Shown here: positions 59,309-64,000 of the stretch, one piece after another | Layout of the letters: each line of letters starts with the position of its first letter | Position numbering within the stretch: the stretch's first letter is position 1 | Assembly (NCBI GenBank): GCA_030427085.1 | Contig: JAUHXH010000004.1 | Location: forward strand, 372,001-436,000 | DNA: 64,000 nt | DNA from: Gammaproteobacteria bacterium | GTDB lineage: Bacteria; Pseudomonadota; Gammaproteobacteria; Pseudomonadales; Halieaceae | Direction: 5' to 3' | Notes under the pieces: model-generated | What the model was told of the DNA's origin: nothing | The model's input: the letters and a program-made list of their open reading frames with translations, nothing else | Databases searched by the model: none | Program-made: the position numbers and the translations under genes

Positions 59309-60670
59309 TTAGCCGTCGCCCTGGACGGGCGCTTCCGCCACCGGCGGTGGAGTCGGTGCGCGAGCCGGCTCTGCGAGTTGAGGTTTGGTTTTCTGATGGT
59401 GCATCCCCAGGATGTTCAGGCCCTTTAGTAGCGACAGGGCTTCGTAGAGCTGGTTATCCGTAGAGAGTAACGCATTGGCTGCACGCCGGGAATCGCTGCT
59501 GTCTCTCGCGGGGGAGTCTTCGTTGGCGTTGTCCAGTCGTCCAGCCAGGTCGTCCTCGGTGACACGGCGGCTGTTATAGGCGGTAACTTTCGCGCGCTCT
59601 ACCACGATGTCGGGCACGATTCCCTGGGCCTGAATGGATCGCCCGTTGGGGGTGAAATACAGCGCGGTGGTGAGTTTCACCGCGCGCGTTTCTGACAGCG
59701 GCAGTACCGTTTGCACACTGCCTTTGCCGAAGCTGTCGGTGCCCATCACCACGGCGCGGTGATGATCCTGCAGCGCGCCAGCCACGATTTCCGAGGCGGA
59801 GGCGGAACCACCGTTGATCAGCACTACCAGCGGGATGCCGTTGAGTTTGTCACTGGGCTGGGCCTCGTAGCGGTCGTCCGAGTTGGGCAGTCGGCCCTCG
59901 GTGTACACCACCAGGCCCCCGTCCAGGAACAGGTCGGCAACGTCAACACTGGCTCGCAGCACCCCACCGGGGTTGTTGCGCAGGTCCAGCACCAGGCCCT
60001 TGATATCTTCCTTGGCCGCCAGGCGATCCAGCGCGCCGGATACTTCGTCGCCCGTGTGGGCGGAGAACTGTGCGATGCGCAGATAACCGTAGCCTGGCTC
60101 CAGCCAGCGCTCGCGCACGCTGGCTACCTTGATCTTGTCGCGTTTGACCGTGAGTTCAAAGGGCTGGCTGTCGCCGGGGCGGCCCACGGTCAGCTCAATA
60201 CTGGAGCCCACTGGCCCACGCATCATCTCTATGGCTTCGGGCAGACTCATACCCTTCACCGGATGATTGTCCAGTTTGAGGATCACATCACCGGTTTGCA
60301 GTCCCGCTTCCTTCGCGGGCGAGCCGTCGATGGGCGCGATAACTTTCACGTAGCCATCTTCCATGCCCACTTCCAGGCCCAGGCCGGAAAACTCGCCAGA
60401 GGTAGTGTTTTGCAGGTCCGAGAAGGCTTCTTCGGTGAGGTAGACCGAGTGTGGGTCCAGGCCCTGCAACATGCCCTGGATGGCGTATTCCAGCAGGGTG
60501 CTGTCGTCGATTTCTTCAACGTAGCCGGTGCGGATCTGGTTGAACACATCGGCAAAACTGCGCAGTTCATCCAGCGGCAGCGCACCCTGTTCTTCCACCG
60601 CCAGCGCGGGGCCCGCGATTGCGGATGCTACTGCGGCAGCCGCGGCAAATTGCCTCAATTTCATAGTCAC
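59309..60670 (-). CDS. ctpA: S41 family C-terminal processing peptidase
   Basis: 453 residues. Signal peptide MTMKLRQFAAAAAVASAIAGPALA, then a PDZ domain (SGLGLEVGMEDGYVKVIAP), then the S41 catalytic part with Ser in INGGSASASEIVAGAL and Lys in TDSFGKGSVQT. It belongs to the carboxy-terminal processing protease type that controls periplasmic peptidoglycan hydrolases. The C-terminal 80 residues are low-complexity and proline-rich. Second to last gene of gpmI-envC-ctpA-yibQ. Confidence 0.94.
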   Translation of the reverse strand: MTMKLRQFAAAAAVASAIAGPALAVEEQGALPLDELRSFADVFNQIRTGYVEEIDDSTLLEYAIQGMLQGLDPHSVYLTEEAFSDLQNTTSGEFSGLGLEVGMEDGYVKVIAPIDGSPAKEAGLQTGDVILKLDNHPVKGMSLPEAIEMMRGPVGSSIELTVGRPGDSQPFELTVKRDKIKVASVRERWLEPGYGYLRIAQFSAHTGDEVSGALDRLAAKEDIKGLVLDLRNNPGGVLRASVDVADLFLDGGLVVYTEGRLPNSDDRYEAQPSDKLNGIPLVVLINGGSASASEIVAGALQDHHRAVVMGTDSFGKGSVQTVLPLSETRAVKLTTALYFTPNGRSIQAQGIVPDIVVERAKVTAYNSRRVTEDDLAGRLDNANEDSPARDSSDSRRAANALLSTDNQLYEALSLLKGLNILGMHHQKTKPQLAEPARAPTPPPVAEAPVQGDG

Positions 60671-60738
60671 TACCTGTTACAAGCTACGCCAGTGTACTCC
60701 ATTAAGACACTGTGCCCGCCAGAAAGTGCGGGAATGTC

Positions 60739-61890
60739 TTAACCGCGACACCAGCGCCCGGGGTTCACCGGTTTGCCGTTGTGTCGTATCTCAAAGTATA
60801 GGGCTGCTGTGCGCTGACCCCCAGTATTTCCCACCGTGGCGATGGGCGAGCCGGCGCCGACCCATTCGCCCACTTCCCGCAGCAGGCTTTGATTGTGGGC
60901 GTAGAGGCTCATGTAGCCGTCGCCATGGTCCAGAATCAGTAGCAAACCGGAACCGCGCAGCCAGTCGGCGTAGACCACGCGGCCGTGGTGGATGGCCTGT
61001 ACGGTGGTGCCCTCGGCGGCGTCGATGCGCACGCCCTGCCAGCGCATCTTGCCTTCATTGCGGGATTTGCCGAACAGGTTGCGGCGTTTGCCATCCAGCG
61101 GCCAGGGCAGTTCGCCCCGGGCCTCGCTGAAGTCGCGGTATTCCTCGGGCAAGGTCATATTGACCAGGGCTTCTTCCAGCGCCTGTAACACCTGCTCCAG
61201 TTCAGCGCGGTCCAGTTCCAGTTGCTTCAGCTCGTCGCCCCGGGAGGAAATACTGTTTTCCAGTCGTGCCAGAGTTTGCTGGCGCTGCCGGCGGCTGGCG
61301 GCCAGTTGCTGTTGTTGGCCGGCGAGGGTGGCGCGGGTCTGTTCCAGGGCCGCGGTTACGGAGCGGATTTCCGGTTCCACCGCATCCAGTTCTGCAAGGG
61401 TTTGCCGATAGGCGTCGATATGCTCACTGCGCGCGCGGTAGAAATACTCGTAGTAGGCCATGGCGCGCGCCAGGGTGTCGGGTTGCTCCTGGTTGAGGAG
61501 AATCTTCAGGTGGCTTTCACGGCCCATCTGGTAGGCGGCGCCGAGCTCCCGGCGCACCAGTTCCTGTTGGGCGTCGCGGGCAGCGCGCAATTCGCTGCGG
61601 CGGGCTTCGAGGGCGGCCAGTTTGCGCCCCTGCTCCGCGCGTTGATCCTGATTAACGCTGATTTTGGCGGACAATTCCCCGAGGGCAACCTCGGTTCGCC
61701 GCAGGTCTTCCTGCAGCTCACCCCGGCGGGAGCGGGCCTGGTTGAGCTCTTTGGTCAGCGCCTGGATGTCCTGGCGCAACTCGTCGAGTTGTTGGCGGGT
61801 CCGCTGCTCGTCGGTATCTGCGGCCGCTGGCAACGACCACAGGCAGAGCGCAAAAAGGACGCTGACTAAGCGACGCGGGGGCAAGCTCAC
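60739..61890 (-). CDS. envC: EnvC-like murein hydrolase activator
   Basis: 383 residues from a GTG at 61890, one base after the gpmI stop. A signal peptide (to about residue 24) precedes a long coiled coil (about 25-240, with EQRTRQQLDELRQDIQALTK) and a C-terminal LytM fold (VRIDAAEGTTVQAIHHGRVVYADW). The zinc ligands are degenerate: no His precedes the first Asp (GVRIDAAEG) and the last motif reads ALYFEIRHNGK. It is therefore an activator of amidases rather than an enzyme, as for E. coli EnvC at the division septum. Confidence 0.92.
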   Translation of the reverse strand: MSLPPRRLVSVLFALCLWSLPAAADTDEQRTRQQLDELRQDIQALTKELNQARSRRGELQEDLRRTEVALGELSAKISVNQDQRAEQGRKLAALEARRSELRAARDAQQELVRRELGAAYQMGRESHLKILLNQEQPDTLARAMAYYEYFYRARSEHIDAYRQTLAELDAVEPEIRSVTAALEQTRATLAGQQQQLAASRRQRQQTLARLENSISSRGDELKQLELDRAELEQVLQALEEALVNMTLPEEYRDFSEARGELPWPLDGKRRNLFGKSRNEGKMRWQGVRIDAAEGTTVQAIHHGRVVYADWLRGSGLLLILDHGDGYMSLYAHNQSLLREVGEWVGAGSPIATVGNTGGQRTAALYFEIRHNGKPVNPGRWCRG

Positions 61891-61891
61891 G

Positions 61892-63445
61892 TCAGCCGGC
61901 TGGGTGCACCAGGTTGGTGCCAGTCATTTCCTCGGGCTGGGGAACGCCCATCATGGCCAACAAGGTGGGGGCAACGTCAGCCAGGATGCCACCTTTCGGA
62001 TCCAGCGTGACCGCGCGATTGCCGATGTACACCAGCGGCACCAGTTCCGTGGTGTGTTGGGTGTGCTTCTGGCCGGAGTCGTAGTCCTGCATCTGCTCGC
62101 AGTTGCCGTGGTCGGCAGTGACCAGAGCCTGTCCGTCCACTTCGAGCAGGGCTTCCTCAACGCGGCCCAGGCAGGTGTCCAGGGCTTCCACCGCTTTGAT
62201 CGCCGCTTCGTAAACGCCGGTGTGGCCAACCATGTCGCCATTGGCGTAGTTGACCACTATCAGGTCGTATTCGCGGGAGCGAATGGCCGCCACCAGTTCA
62301 TCGGTGACTTCCGGCGCACTCATTTCCGGTTTGAGATCGTAGGTGGCCACATCGGGAGAGGGCACCATGATGCGCTTCTCGCCGTCGAACAAGGCTTCAC
62401 GGCCGCCGCTGAAGAAGAAAGTCACGTGGGCGTACTTCTCGGTTTCGGCCATGCGCAACTGGGTCATGCCGCGCTGGGCCAGGTAGTCGCCGAGCACGTT
62501 GTCGAGGCTCTCCGGTGGGAAGGCGCAGGGGGTGTTGATGTCGGCAGAGTATTCGGTGGTCATCACAAACTCCGCCAGTGCCGGCGTGGCGCGACGCTCG
62601 AAGCCGTCGAAGGCCGGGTCGACAAAGGCGCGGGTGAGCTGGCGGGCGCGATCGGCGCGGAAGTTCAAGAACAGTACGGTGTCGCCGTCGGCGATCGAAA
62701 CCGGGGCACTGCCGTCGGGGCAAATGGTGGTGGCGCCGACAAACTCGTCGTTTTCATCCCGGGCGTAGGCAGCTTCCAGGCCGGCAACGGCGCTGGTGGC
62801 CTTGTGGGGTGCTTCGCCCAGGGTCAACAGATCGTAAGCCTGTTGCACACGGTCCCAGCGATTGTCCCGATCCATGGCGTAGTAGCGGCCGACGATACTG
62901 GCGGTGCGGCCACAGCCGAGTTCGGCAAACAGGGCATCGGCTTTCTCCAGCGAGGCCTGGGCGCTGCGCGGCGGCGTGTCGCGGCCATCGAGGAAGGCGT
63001 GCAGATAGACTTTGGTGGCGCCACGTTTGGCGGCCATACGCACCGCAGCGAAGATCTGTTCTTCGTGGCTGTGCACGCCGCCCGGGGACAGCAGGCCGAG
63101 CACATGCACGGCTTTGTCCGCCTTCACCGCCTTGTCGATGGCGTCGGTGTATACCGGGTTGGTGTCGAAGCTGCCCTCTTCGATAGCGCGATCGATGCGG
63201 GTGATGTTCTGGTACACCACCCGGCCGGAACCCAGGCTCATGTGGCCCACTTCGGAGTTGCCCATCTGCCCGTCGGGCAGGCCCACGTCGATACCGGAAC
63301 CGGAGATCAGGGTGTGGGGAGCTTGCTGCCACAGGCGGTCCCAAACCGGCGTGTTGCCGTTGGCGATGGCGTTGTCGCGGGTGTCTTCGCGATAGCCCCA
63401 GCCATCCAGAATGATCAATACAGTGGGCTGTTTGGCAGTGCTCAT
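61892..63445 (-). CDS. gpmI: 2,3-bisphosphoglycerate-independent phosphoglycerate mutase
   Basis: 517 residues, close to the usual 510-515. The ATG at 63445 starts [20 protein letters not shown]. The phosphoserine is in [12 protein letters not shown] near residue 62, the metal ligands include LDGRDTPP and [12 protein letters not shown], and [11 protein letters not shown] carries the C-terminal ones. It interconverts 3- and 2-phosphoglycerate in glycolysis. It heads the envelope operon, as in E. coli and Pseudomonas. Confidence 0.97.
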   Translation of the reverse strand: MSTAKQPTVLIILDGWGYREDTRDNAIANGNTPVWDRLWQQAPHTLISGSGIDVGLPDGQMGNSEVGHMSLGSGRVVYQNITRIDRAIEEGSFDTNPVYTDAIDKAVKADKAVHVLGLLSPGGVHSHEEQIFAAVRMAAKRGATKVYLHAFLDGRDTPPRSAQASLEKADALFAELGCGRTASIVGRYYAMDRDNRWDRVQQAYDLLTLGEAPHKATSAVAGLEAAYARDENDEFVGATTICPDGSAPVSIADGDTVLFLNFRADRARQLTRAFVDPAFDGFERRATPALAEFVMTTEYSADINTPCAFPPESLDNVLGDYLAQRGMTQLRMAETEKYAHVTFFFSGGREALFDGEKRIMVPSPDVATYDLKPEMSAPEVTDELVAAIRSREYDLIVVNYANGDMVGHTGVYEAAIKAVEALDTCLGRVEEALLEVDGQALVTADHGNCEQMQDYDSGQKHTQHTTELVPLVYIGNRAVTLDPKGGILADVAPTLLAMMGVPQPEEMTGTNLVHPAG

Positions 63446-63657
63446 AAAGCGGTTCCAGTGCTTGAATTTCAGGCGCAACATAATACCTGCTCAGCCCGTT
63501 CAACGCACGGCCGAGGTGGCCTGAAATGCCCGAAATACGGGGGCTGGCCGGGATTTATCGGAGCCTGTATACTTGGCGCCTTTTTGAGCAGCCCGCCGCT
63601 GGCGTTAGCATGGCACCCCATTCGGGGGCCCAGGTGGCGGGCCCACACGGATACTCC

Positions 63658-64000
63658 ATGGCATTGTTTTTCGAATTCCTGGCCCAGCAGTGGATCCTGG
63701 TGGCGGCCCTATTGACGATGGTGGCGCTGCTGATTTTCCACGAGTCCCGCAAATCCGGCCCGTCGGTGTCGCCCCAGCAGGCGATTCACCTCATTAACCG
63801 GGAAGAGGGATTGTTTGTCGATTTGCGCGATGGCGGTGATTTCAGCGCCGGACACATCTCTGATGCGGTCAACATTCCCACCACCAAGGTGGAAAGTCGC
63901 ATGGCAGAGCTTGAAAAATTCCGCGACAGACCCATTGTCCTTGTATGCAAGATGGGTCAGCAGGCCGGCGCGGTAGGCAAACAGTTGCGTGCCGCGGGTT
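63658..64000 (+). CDS. yibN: Rhodanese-like membrane protein YibN, N-terminal part (cut by window edge)
   Basis: The ATG at 63658 opens a frame that runs to the window end (114 codons). A membrane helix (MALFFEFLAQQWILVAALLT onward) is followed by a rhodanese domain (FVDLRDGGDFSAGHISDAVNIP) with the active Cys in VLVCKMGQQAG. It is divergent from gpmI, as in E. coli, where yibN-grxC-secB follows; those genes would lie beyond the window. A TATACT box lies at 63568-63573, without a clear -35. Confidence 0.92.
   Translation, partial: MALFFEFLAQQWILVAALLTMVALLIFHESRKSGPSVSPQQAIHLINREEGLFVDLRDGGDFSAGHISDAVNIPTTKVESRMAELEKFRDRPIVLVCKMGQQAGAVGKQLRAAG

Noticed and set aside
59711..60742. 343-residue frame antisense to ctpA
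   Set aside because: Shadow of a conserved protease gene, with no recognisable motif or ribosome site.
61664..63715. 683-residue open frame antisense to envC and gpmI
   Set aside because: It is opposite two well-identified genes, shows no domain and results from GC-rich codon bias.
1..64000. CRISPR array, insertion sequence or integrase
   Set aside because: No regularly spaced repeat-spacer pattern, transposase or integrase frame was seen. The only tandem arrays are the tRNA-linked repeat and the protein-coding TSP3 repeats.

Overview
The window reads as chromosomal DNA of a GC-rich gammaproteobacterium. Several blocks keep gene orders known from Pseudomonas and E. coli: waaA / tolC-yqiB-cpdA-parE, mutY-yggX beside hisBHAF, and gpmI-envC-ctpA-yibQ divergent from yibN. 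The accessory genes (PQQ dehydrogenase with TonB receptor and VOC proteins, acyl-CoA dehydrogenase plus phosphotransferase, DUF6285) recall marine Cellvibrionales such as Halieaceae. That placement is inference from gene content, not from a search.

Layout. 1-6.8 kb: an FAD oxidoreductase (cut by the window edge), waaA, tolC, yqiB, cpdA, parE. 6.9-11.1 kb: an HxlR regulator with a strong palindromic operator, divergent from an SDR and a GST-kappa-like isomerase, then ypfJ and two small orphan genes. 11.1-15 kb: an octaheme cytochrome with HEAT and TPR regions, and a glycosyltransferase/PAP2 pair. 15.2-20.7 kb: a glutamine amidotransferase, a partner-switching module (Cache-HAMP-PP2C-HATPase protein plus STAS protein), gloA and a flavoprotein. 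20.9-29.4 kb: rdgC, selU with a SelD fusion, and an RND efflux pair that could use the TolC encoded at the left. 29.5-37.6 kb: a TIR-TM-TPR protein, a LytS/LytTR two-component system, DUF1653, an orphan ArsC, and two tandem paralogous solenoid proteins of unknown function.

37.8-44.8 kb looks like an accessory catabolic island and is visibly less GC-rich by eye: a TetR regulator, a predicted VOC-domain lipoprotein, a membrane PQQ dehydrogenase and a TonB-dependent receptor, closed on the right by a nested inverted repeat. 44.8-51.1 kb carries a molybdopterin oxidoreductase, a ChaC-like gene with a DMT exporter, and an ACAD-kinase-DUF6285 operon resembling the LvaC-LvaA-LvaB 4-hydroxyacyl-CoA pathway. 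51.2-53.5 kb encodes a secreted protein with eleven thrombospondin type 3 repeats.

53.6-54.1 kb holds tRNA-Phe with a strong promoter. It is followed downstream by a 102-bp tandem repeat array in which each full unit carries a copy of the tRNA 3' end, an arrangement reminiscent of the E. coli tyrT repeats. From 54.1 kb to the right end lies conserved housekeeping DNA: yggX-mutY, hisBHAF, yibQ-ctpA-envC-gpmI and the start of yibN. The yibQ gene has no ordinary start codon in a position that keeps its signal peptide.
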